Shown here in pieces: positions 1-7,195 of a DNA stretch of 64,000 bases (positions are counted from its first letter, which is position 1; each line of letters starts with the position of its first letter). Under the pieces are notes generated by a model. The model ran no database searches. It saw nothing but the letters and a program-made list of their open reading frames with translations, and was not told the origin of the DNA. The position numbers were made by a program, and so were the translations under genes. The stretch spans positions 936 to 64,935 of the forward strand of contig JANUBW010000006.1 in NCBI GenBank assembly GCA_024809215.1, given 5' to 3'. The stretch is from Niastella sp. OAS944 (GTDB lineage: Bacteria > Bacteroidota > Bacteroidia > Chitinophagales > Chitinophagaceae).

Positions 1-1155
1 CTTTAGTGATGTATTTAGTGGTGAGCTTACGCGGGATGCAGGAGAGAATATTGGTACACGTGCAATTACCCAAAACACACTTGCTTTAAATGCGAACTAT
101 GTGCTTAGTTATGTGGGAGCTAATCTTACCATTGGTACACGCGCTGTTACAGTAACCGCCGATGCGCAAAGTAAGACCTATGGCGATCCTGATCCTGAAT
201 TGACTTATAAAATTACAACAGGTAGCCTGGCCTTTAGTGATGTATTTAGTGGTGAGCTTACGCGGGATGCAGGAGAGAATATTGGTACACGTGCAATTAC
301 CCAAAACACACTTGCTTTAAATGCGAACTATGTACTTAGTTATGTGGGGGCTAACCTCACCATTGGTACACGCGGTGTTACAGTAACCGCCGATGCACAA
401 AGTAAGACCTATGGCGATCCCGATCCTGAACTGACTTATAAGATTACCGCAGGTAGCCTGGCCTTTAGTGATGTATTTAGTGGTGAGCTTACGCGGGATG
501 CAGGAGAGAATATTGGTACACGTGCAATTACCCAAAACACACTTGCTTTAAATGCGAATTATGTGCTTAGTTATGTGGGAGCTAATCTCACCATTGGTAC
601 ACGTGCTGTCACAGTCACTGCCGATGCGAAGAGTAAGATCTACGGTGATGCTGATCCCGCATTAACTTACAAAATTACTTCTGGTGCATTGGTTTATGGC
701 GATAACTTCTCCGGCGCTTTAACAAGAGTAGCAGGTATAAACGTTGGCGTATATGCTATTCAGCAAGGAAATCTGGCATTGAGTTCAAATTATATACTTT
801 CTTATGCGGGCGCCAATTTCACAATAACTGAGCGCGCTGTAACTATTACAGCCCAAGCCAGGAGCAAAACCTATGGTGACGCTGATCCGGCATTGACCTA
901 TCAAATCACAACCGGTAGCCTGGCCTTTAGTGATGCGTTTAGTGGCGCTTTAACAAGGGCAGCAGGAGAGGATGTAGGTGCGTATGCTATTCAACAAGGG
1001 ACATTGGCACTAAGTACGAACTATATACTTACTTATGTAGGTGCTAACCTCACCATTGGAAAACGTGCGCTTACGATTACTGTAAATAATAAGAGTAAAT
1101 TGTATGGCGCGCCAATTCCAACACTCAATGGCATTGAAACAGGTATAGTAGCAAG
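1..1155 (+). repeat. 231-bp in-frame tandem repeats encoding MBG domains
   Basis: The sequence starting CTTTAGTGATG recurs at 1, 232, 463 and, diverged, at 694 and 925, an exact 231-bp (77-codon) period. The first three visible units are nearly identical at the DNA level, while units four and five have many substitutions. This suggests recent amplification or gene conversion at the upstream side. The array continues beyond the left edge. Confidence 0.95.
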
Positions 1156-2818
1156 TGATAATATTACAGTAAGTTATAGCACAACGGCTACAAGCGCTTC
1201 TCCAATTGGTATGTATCCTATTGCGGCAACCCTGAATGATCCCAATGGCCGTTTATTTAATTATACAATTACTAATACACCGGCTACCCTCACTATTGCA
1301 GCGGTGCCCGTTACTACCTATGTTAGTACAAATGTTGCAACGCAACAATACAGCGATGCGGTAACCTTTACCGCAACCATTAATAATGGTGCACCTGTCG
1401 TAACCGGCGCAAATGGCGCGGCCGTTTCAGTGACCTTTAAGGTAGGTAATCAAATTATGGGTACCGTTCCATTTACTGTATCGGGTAATAACCTGGTTGG
1501 TGTTCTCACAAATAAGCAACTGGTTGAAGGCCTTGACGGACAAATGGCCCCTGGCGCAAAAACCGTGACCGCCATATATAATACACCAAATGTAAACTAT
1601 GGCTTAAACAGTAGTAACTGCACCGGTACCTGTTCGCTCACTATTACACAGGAAAATGCTGAAGTAACCTATACCGGGCAAACCTATCTATCGCTGCCAA
1701 CAACCTCGGCCATTTCGTTGACTGTAACCCTGAGCGCTACCATTCGCGACCTGTTCCCGTCTGCTGACGGAGACCGGGGCAATATTAAAAATGCCAGGGT
1801 GACTTTTAAAAGGGACGATGGAACAATTATGGGAACCCAAAATTTAATTCCTGTCCTGATGACCGATTCAACAACAGGGCTTGTTACGACTTCGTTTCCC
1901 TACACGCTAAGCCAAACCGAACAACAATCAGGCGGCGCCAATTTCCAGATATATGCAGTAGTTGATAATTATTATAACATTAGTATATCTGATATGCCTA
2001 CTAACATTACTATAGCCCGTCCGGGTGCTGATTTTGTAACAGGCGGAGGCTATTTGAAAAACAGTTCATGTGCAGGTGCAATTGCCGGATCAAAAGACCT
2101 GAAGACCAATTTCGGATTCAATATGCAGTACACGAAATCCGGTTCAAACCTGAAAGGTCAGTGTAATATTATCATCCGCAGCAATGGTAGAATTTATCAG
2201 GTGAAAAGCAATGCGGTAAATATGCTGGCGGTATCGCCTCCTCCTCAGGGTAGTACAAGTGTGCCGGCTTATTTTAACACCAAAGCGAATTATAAGGATA
2301 TTACGGACCCTTCAAACCCAATAGCATTAGGCGGAAACCTGGACCTCACCGTTAAGATGAATGATGTATCAACCGGTGGCCAGGGCGACCAGGTGAGCAT
2401 CTTAATAATGGATCCCAATACCACGCAGGTAATATTCAGCAGCAACTGGAATGGCGCACAAACAGTATTGCAAAACCTGGGCGGCGGAAATGTATCAGTA
2501 CGCAGCACACCGTCAAATACGACAATTACGTCGGCCCGCGAAGAAAAGGCAGAAGAGATACAAATGCCGGTGTTTGTAAATCCATTTACAGTGAAGGTAT
2601 ATGGTAATCCGGCGCAGGACCATTTTACTATCAATATAAAAGGCTCGGAAGGAAAGATCAGTTTGCGGGTGGTTGACATACAGGGCAGGATAGTGGAAAC
2701 CCGGCAGAATGTTCCGGAAGGTACATTGCAGTTGGGAAGTTCGTATCGCTCAGGATTCTATTATCTTGAGGTTAAACAAGGGAATAACATCAAACAGATA
2801 AAACTGGTTAAGTTGTAG
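1..2818 (+). CDS. MBG-repeat surface adhesin with T9SS sorting domain (5' partial)
   Basis: The reading frame is open from the first base of the window, so the true start lies upstream. The N-terminal part shown is a series of ~77-residue MBG-type repeats, each with a SKTYGDADPALTY-like motif. These are followed by Ig-like/MBG domains with motifs such as SKLYGAPIPTL and a more diverse region. The last ~75 residues (VKVYGNPAQDHFTI ... GFYYLEVKQG ... IKLVKL) fit a type A sorting domain of the type IX secretion system, so the protein is probably exported across the outer membrane and attached to the surface or released. A role in adhesion is inferred from the family. A strong hairpin terminator follows the stop codon directly. 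Confidence 0.9.
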   Translation, partial: FSDVFSGELTRDAGENIGTRAITQNTLALNANYVLSYVGANLTIGTRAVTVTADAQSKTYGDPDPELTYKITTGSLAFSDVFSGELTRDAGENIGTRAITQNTLALNANYVLSYVGANLTIGTRGVTVTADAQSKTYGDPDPELTYKITAGSLAFSDVFSGELTRDAGENIGTRAITQNTLALNANYVLSYVGANLTIGTRAVTVTADAKSKIYGDADPALTYKITSGALVYGDNFSGALTRVAGINVGVYAIQQGNLALSSNYILSYAGANFTITERAVTITAQARSKTYGDADPALTYQITTGSLAFSDAFSGALTRAAGEDVGAYAIQQGTLALSTNYILTYVGANLTIGKRALTITVNNKSKLYGAPIPTLNGIETGIVASDNITVSYSTTATSASPIGMYPIAATLNDPNGRLFNYTITNTPATLTIAAVPVTTYVSTNVATQQYSDAVTFTATINNGAPVVTGANGAAVSVTFKVGNQIMGTVPFTVSGNNLVGVLTNKQLVEGLDGQMAPGAKTVTAIYNTPNVNYGLNSSNCTGTCSLTITQENAEVTYTGQTYLSLPTTSAISLTVTLSATIRDLFPSADGDRGNIKNARVTFKRDDGTIMGTQNLIPVLMTDSTTGLVTTSFPYTLSQTEQQSGGANFQIYAVVDNYYNISISDMPTNITIARPGADFVTGGGYLKNSSCAGAIAGSKDLKTNFGFNMQYTKSGSNLKGQCNIIIRSNGRIYQVKSNAVNMLAVSPPPQGSTSVPAYFNTKANYKDITDPSNPIALGGNLDLTVKMNDVSTGGQGDQVSILIMDPNTTQVIFSSNWNGAQTVLQNLGGGNVSVRSTPSNTTITSAREEKAEEIQMPVFVNPFTVKVYGNPAQDHFTINIKGSEGKISLRVVDIQGRIVETRQNVPEGTLQLGSSYRSGFYYLEVKQGNNIKQIKLVKL

Positions 2819-2833
2819 CGGAGATGTAGCTGC

Positions 2834-2877
2834 AAAAGAGCTGTTCATATCTGTTATGAACAGCTCTTTTTGTTTTT
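2834..2877. terminator. Bidirectional intrinsic terminator
   Basis: A 16-bp stem (AAAAGAGCTGTTCATA and its complement TATGAACAGCTCTTTT) has a 5-nt loop. It is flanked by an A-run on the left and a T-rich run on the right. It lies between two convergent genes and can serve both the adhesin and the PAS protein. Confidence 0.85.
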
Positions 2878-4033
2878 ATCTGTCGGCAATTTTATTAAAC
2901 AAAATAGCTACATGATGCTCGTGCGGTTCGTCGATGCGGAACGCATATACATCGTAATACCGTTTCAAATGTCTGGCTTCGTGTTGAAAACGCCTGGGCT
3001 TACCGGTGGCTGCTACATGCCCGAATATTTCAAACCAGTGTTCTTCCGTATCAGGCGCCAGTTCACGCATCATTTTTCCAACCACATTCATTAACCCGGT
3101 TTGTTGTTCAAAAACCGGATTTGTTTCCAGAAAGCGATAATCCAATGCTTTCATTTTTTTATCGAACATGACTTCCACAATGCAAAAACCTTCATCAAGG
3201 AAGTTGATGATGCGGTGATATTTGTCGGTTACCCGTTTTGCCAGTTCATCTTTTATGCGCAGCATTTCTTCTGCGGCTTTCTTATGTTCCGTAATATCAT
3301 CGGATGTTACTGCAACGCCATCGCCAATTTTAACGGCTTTTACACGGTACCAGTTATCGTAACCTTTAGAGCCATAATAGATCTCCCATTCGCGGGGCTG
3401 ACCGGTTTCTACTACCGCTTTCAGGTATTGAAAATGTTCTGTATTTGCCATGCCAGGGTGTCGTTGCAGGAATAACTCACCTGAAGGATCGCCGCCTTCG
3501 GTTTGGCGGGCAAGCGTATTGGTTAGTACATATTTGAAATCGATCACTTCTGAATTGTTGTCCCGAACGGCTTCAACTACTGTTATTGTATTGAGCGAGG
3601 AATTGAAGAGGGACTGCAACAGGCTGTTGCCTTTAATGATCTGCTGCTCGGCCATTTTATGGGCTGTAATATCCCTGGTGGTCATTATAATGCCATCGTC
3701 AAATTTTACAAGGGATTGATAAAACCACTGGGTCCTGAACTGTTCAAAAGAATAGCTTTGTTCGTACCGCTGGGAAACGCCGGTTTCTGTTACCTGTACC
3801 ATACGATCATAAATGCCGGCGCGAATTATGCCGGGGTTCTGCTGTAGCAGACTTTTACCTATTACGTTGCCATTTTGGGCCTGGGCATTTATATTATTGG
3901 CATACCAGGTGAAATCTATGATCTTTCCCGAGTCGTCCCTTTCTGCCTTGAACACCTGTATAATGTCGAGCGCGCTGTCGATCACTGCCTGCATGAATTG
4001 CTTATCTGCGGTCGCTTTAGGTTTCGTTGCCAT
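2876..4033 (-). CDS. Triple PAS-domain protein without an output domain
   Basis: A 385-residue soluble protein with three consecutive PAS/PAC-like segments (roughly residues 10-125, 140-245 and 265-380). Two carry linker motifs typical of PAC ends (TTRDITAHKMAEQQI, TSDDITEHKKAAEEM). No histidine kinase, GGDEF, EAL or DNA-binding domain follows. The chain stops just after the third PAS-like domain, and the terminator is adjacent, so this looks like a complete gene. It is probably a stand-alone sensor that works by protein contact, or the remains of a PAS kinase. Convergent with the adhesin. Confidence 0.8.
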   Translation of the reverse strand: MATKPKATADKQFMQAVIDSALDIIQVFKAERDDSGKIIDFTWYANNINAQAQNGNVIGKSLLQQNPGIIRAGIYDRMVQVTETGVSQRYEQSYSFEQFRTQWFYQSLVKFDDGIIMTTRDITAHKMAEQQIIKGNSLLQSLFNSSLNTITVVEAVRDNNSEVIDFKYVLTNTLARQTEGGDPSGELFLQRHPGMANTEHFQYLKAVVETGQPREWEIYYGSKGYDNWYRVKAVKIGDGVAVTSDDITEHKKAAEEMLRIKDELAKRVTDKYHRIINFLDEGFCIVEVMFDKKMKALDYRFLETNPVFEQQTGLMNVVGKMMRELAPDTEEHWFEIFGHVAATGKPRRFQHEARHLKRYYDVYAFRIDEPHEHHVAILFNKIADR

Positions 4034-4228
4034 GAAGTATAGTTTAACAAAAGAATAGAATTTGGGCTTTCTGAATACGGAGAGAAAGTTATGCAGGGTT
4101 ACGAAGCTACAAGCCAGGTGCTTGCGATAAGGTAAAGACCGCGGAGGAATGTGTTTACAAAGTTAAGTGTTTACCTCTATGTAACGTTCTTTTCATTAAA
4201 ATGGCGTAGAGTTTGTGATCTAAAAGTG

Positions 4229-4423
4229 ATGCAACCCGATTTCAGTCCACTCGAATTACAAGTACTAATTGATCTGCTGGCAGAAGAAACGCAAAAGTAT
4301 ACCAGGGCATTTATCTCCGGTAATCAACAGGTGACTGCCATACACAGAGCCACCATTGATGCGCTTGTTGCGGAGATCAACTCCCGGAAGAAAAGCCCCC
4401 AGCTTCCGGTTTCGGGTTCGTAG
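4229..4423 (+). CDS. Small helical hypothetical protein
   Basis: A 64-residue ORF starting MQPDFSPLELQVLIDLL, amphipathic and probably all-helical, ending in a basic/proline tail (KKSPQLPVSGS). An in-frame ATG exists further upstream at 4151, but the added 26 residues look like translated spacer, so the shorter start is preferred. No family recognised. It stands alone between two minus-strand genes. Confidence 0.5.
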   Translation: MQPDFSPLELQVLIDLLAEETQKYTRAFISGNQQVTAIHRATIDALVAEINSRKKSPQLPVSGS

Positions 4424-4506
4424 TTTTAAGTTCACAGTTCATTGTTCACAGTTAACTCGTCAACCTGCTACTTAGTATCCTTAAACATGCAACATTGTAC
4501 TAAGTA
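4424..4506. repeat. Intergenic word-repeat and hairpin
   Basis: Right after the small ORF the word TTCACAGTT recurs (TTCACAGTTCATTGTTCACAGTT region). Further on, TACTTAGTA (4469-4477) and TACTAAGTA (4498-4506) form a 9-bp stem over a 20-nt loop. It resembles the other low-complexity word-repeat elements in this window, though here only one arm of the word is clear. Confidence 0.5.
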
Positions 4507-4522
4507 ACCTCATTTTAAGAAA

Positions 4523-5254
4523 TCATTCCCGTCGAGACTCAATTGTATATACAAAGCTATCTGCCTTATAATAACCCAAATTATATTCAATAGGCCGTTC
4601 TCCCTGGTCGTACACGAATCTTTTTCTGAACAGGATGGGGGAGCCGGGTTCAATTTCAAGTTTACCGGCAATGAACTTTCCGGCGGCTTTGGCGCTTATT
4701 TCTTCCTTCGATAAATTGGCAACAACCAGGTGTTCCGTTTCCAGTATTTCATACAGGGGACGTTTGAAATCCTCTTCGCCAGTGAGCCCTACCCGGGGAT
4801 GAAAGAAGGAAACAAAATACACGAAAGGCCCTTCAGGCCTGCCTCGCAGCCTTTCCAGCTTCAATATTTTCTTCTGGGTGGTGATCTCAAAAAAATTAGC
4901 AACCGCTTCATCAGGATATACCCAGCTCACATGCAATTCAAAATTCTTGATGGGAATACCCCGGGCCTTCATCTCCTGAGAAAAGCTTAACCAGTTCTTC
5001 GATTTGGAACTTACCGACGACTCCGCCACCTTGGTGCCAATGCCCTTTTTACGTATCAACAAACCTTCATATACAAGTTTGTTCAATGCCTGCCGTAAAG
5101 TAGTTCGTGAAATAGCCAGCTCTTTTGCCAGGTCTACCTCATTGGGCAGGAATTTACCTCCGGCGTACTGTGGGTCGCTAATGAGGTTACGTAATAACTC
5201 TTCGGCCTGTAAGTGAAGCGGAACGTGGCTTTTATGGTCGATGCGAAGCTTCAT
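4523..5254 (-). CDS. GntR/HutC-type transcriptional regulator (UTRA domain)
   Basis: A 243-residue regulator. Residues ~5-75 form a GntR winged helix-turn-helix (PLHLQAEELLRNLI, LPNEVDLAKELAISRTTLRQ, LNKLVYEGLLIRKKGIGT). Residues ~90-240 match a UTRA effector-binding domain (FSQEMKARGI ... LERLRGRPEGPF ... RKRFVYDQGERPIEY). UTRA domains bind sugar or sugar-phosphate effectors. The longer frame to 5335 adds 27 residues that would cover the intergenic promoter, so MKLRID at 5254 is chosen. It is divergent from the mannose operon, with a perfect 16-bp palindrome in the shared gap. It is therefore inferred to repress that operon, probably responding to mannose phosphate or a related sugar. Confidence 0.9.
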   Translation of the reverse strand: MKLRIDHKSHVPLHLQAEELLRNLISDPQYAGGKFLPNEVDLAKELAISRTTLRQALNKLVYEGLLIRKKGIGTKVAESSVSSKSKNWLSFSQEMKARGIPIKNFELHVSWVYPDEAVANFFEITTQKKILKLERLRGRPEGPFVYFVSFFHPRVGLTGEEDFKRPLYEILETEHLVVANLSKEEISAKAAGKFIAGKLEIEPGSPILFRKRFVYDQGERPIEYNLGYYKADSFVYTIESRRE

Positions 5255-5310
5255 ACTGGTTGATTTTTCAAGCTGGTGAAGCACAAAAATAGAGAAATGG
5301 GCGAGAAATG

Positions 5311-5342
5311 TTTGTATGTTTATATGTATGTACATACATTTG
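5311..5342 (+). promoter_or_regulatory. Bacteroidota-type promoter of the mannose operon
   Basis: TTTG at 5311-5314 and TACATTTG at 5335-5342 are separated by 20 nt. This exactly matches the known Bacteroidetes sigma-ABfr consensus TTTG-N19-21-TAnnTTTG. The -7 box ends only 4 nt before the chosen ATG at 5347, so the predicted transcript would start at or very near the start codon. Confidence 0.65.
5324..5339. promoter_or_regulatory. Candidate GntR operator
   Basis: ATGTATGTACATACAT is a perfect 16-bp palindrome lying between the -33 box and the -7 box and overlapping the latter. GntR-family sites are typically short palindromes with GT..AC symmetry. Its position between the divergent regulator and the isomerase gene fits repression by steric block and possibly autoregulation. 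Confidence 0.65.
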
Positions 5343-5346
5343 GGCT

Positions 5347-7182
5347 ATGTACGAAACATCGGAGAATATTGCAGGTAAAAGCAAAGGTGCCGGTAGCAAA
5401 CGGCGGGTAAGTTCGCAGCCATTATTGCCGCAACAGATCAAAACGGGTGAATTTACTGATAGTGAATATAATATGTATCCCTGCCATTCACTGGGCGCCG
5501 GTAAGATCTTTGGCGGATATGCATCGCTTGTGCAATGGATGCTGCAGCACCCGGTGGTTATTATTGACGGATATGGCGGTATATTCTGGAAAGAAGTAAA
5601 ACAATGCCTGCAGGCGGAGTTTACATTAAAAGGCACAAAGGTGCACTGGATCGATGTAAGCGCCTGTATGAAAACAGAAGAGGCTATCAATGAAATGGTG
5701 GTTCCTTTTATGGGAACCCCGGAATCAGTTTGGGGCACCAGGTTCAATGGCAAGCTGGCCGACTTCTTCAATATGAATGAAATGGCGGCATTGCAGGCCG
5801 ACAAAAACGCCAATTGTACCATAATATATGGAACGGGTGCTGCGCTTGTTTCATTAAATGCACCGGTTGTATATCTCGATGTACCCAAGAACGAAATACA
5901 GTACCGTATGCGGGCCGGCAGCATCACCAACCTGGGAAGTAAAAAAGTAAGCCGCTCCGCAGAGATGTATAAACGCTTTTATTTTATCGACTGGGTAGTG
6001 CTGAATGAACATAAGCAAAACCTGCTGAACAAAATAGCGGTGATGGCCGATGGCCAATGGGAAGGATCATTGAACTGGATGTTTGCTGATGTTTTAAAAA
6101 CAGCATTGTCATCTATTAGCCGGCAGGTGTTCCGCGTGCGGCCCTGGTTTGAGGCTGGGGCCTGGGGCGGACAATGGATGAAAGAAAAGATCAAAGAACT
6201 GAATAAAGATGAAGTGAACTATGCATGGTCGTTTGAACTCATCGTTCCCGAGAACGGACTGGTGTTTGAAAGCGATGGTAATTTGCTGGAGGTATCATTC
6301 GACTGTTTGATGTTCCAGGAAAACAACAATGTATTGGGCAAACATGCCGGTTTGTTTGGGTATGAATTTCCTATCCGTTTTGACTTTCTCGATACCTGGG
6401 CGGGCGGCAACCTGTCTATCCAGTGCCATCCTACCTTAAAGTATATCCGCGAAAATTTTGGGGAGACCATTACGCAGGATGAAACCTATTATATTCTCGA
6501 TTGCAGGGAAGGCGCCCAGGTATACCTGGGTTTTCAGGAAGGGATCGATCCCGTGGGTTTCAGACAAACGTTGGAAAACAGCAAGGCCAATAAACTGGTA
6601 GTTCCTATTGAGGAATATGTGCAGTCGCATACTGCATCAAAACACGATCTGTTCTTAATTCCAAATGGCACTGTACACAGCGCAGGTATAAATAACCTGG
6701 TACTCGAGATCAGCGCCACGCCTTATATCTTTACTTTTAAAATGTACGACTGGCTGCGGCTCGATCTTAATGGTGAGCCCAGGGCCATTAATATAGAACA
6801 TGCTTTCAATAACCTGAATTTTGAAAGAAAAGGCGCCAGGGTAACAGAAGAATTAATTTCGAAACAGCAGGTGATTGAAAAAGGTAATGACTGGGCGCTG
6901 GTGCATTGCCCCACGCATGCAGCCCATTTTTACGATGTGCACCGGCTTGAATTTGAAACCCGTATTACGGTACAAACCAATAATACCTGTCATATTCTGA
7001 TGTTGGTTGAAGGTAGCGCAGTAACGGTAGAAGCTGGTGATGGCGTAGTGGAAACATTCAGTTATGCAGAAACCTTTGTAATGCCCGCCGCCGCCAAAAG
7101 TTATACACTCATTAATAAGGGAGCGGGTGTTGCTAAAGTAGTAAAGGCGTTTTGTAAAGAAAATATTACAGAACTAAAATAA
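5347..7182 (+). CDS. manA: Class I mannose-6-phosphate isomerase with N-terminal extension
   Basis: 611 residues from MYETSEN. The C-terminal ~370 residues are a type I phosphomannose isomerase cupin (fructose-6-P/mannose-6-P interconversion). The zinc ligands are visible as Q359 and H361 (QCHP), E379 (DETYYIL) and H444 (NGTVHSAG), and a second cupin-like C-terminal segment follows. The N-terminal ~230 residues (HSLGAGKIFGGYASLVQWML ... VVIIDGYGG ... YLDVPKNEIQYRMRAG) look like a nucleoside/sugar kinase fold without an evident Walker A loop. The total is well above the ~320-390 residues of ordinary isomerases. An ATG at 5308 is rejected because it lies upstream of the promoter. First gene of the operon, 13 bp before the GH92 gene. 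Confidence 0.85.
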   Translation: MYETSENIAGKSKGAGSKRRVSSQPLLPQQIKTGEFTDSEYNMYPCHSLGAGKIFGGYASLVQWMLQHPVVIIDGYGGIFWKEVKQCLQAEFTLKGTKVHWIDVSACMKTEEAINEMVVPFMGTPESVWGTRFNGKLADFFNMNEMAALQADKNANCTIIYGTGAALVSLNAPVVYLDVPKNEIQYRMRAGSITNLGSKKVSRSAEMYKRFYFIDWVVLNEHKQNLLNKIAVMADGQWEGSLNWMFADVLKTALSSISRQVFRVRPWFEAGAWGGQWMKEKIKELNKDEVNYAWSFELIVPENGLVFESDGNLLEVSFDCLMFQENNNVLGKHAGLFGYEFPIRFDFLDTWAGGNLSIQCHPTLKYIRENFGETITQDETYYILDCREGAQVYLGFQEGIDPVGFRQTLENSKANKLVVPIEEYVQSHTASKHDLFLIPNGTVHSAGINNLVLEISATPYIFTFKMYDWLRLDLNGEPRAINIEHAFNNLNFERKGARVTEELISKQQVIEKGNDWALVHCPTHAAHFYDVHRLEFETRITVQTNNTCHILMLVEGSAVTVEAGDGVVETFSYAETFVMPAAAKSYTLINKGAGVAKVVKAFCKENITELK

Positions 7183-7195
7183 TTACCTTAAGCAT

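Noticed and set aside
86-535. Two 72-codon minus-strand frames in the adhesin
   Set aside because: Antisense shadows produced by the 231-bp repeats; identical in each unit.
5268-5930. 220-codon minus-strand frame covering the GntR/isomerase gap
   Set aside because: Overlaps the promoter and the isomerase coding region on the other strand; no recognisable protein features.
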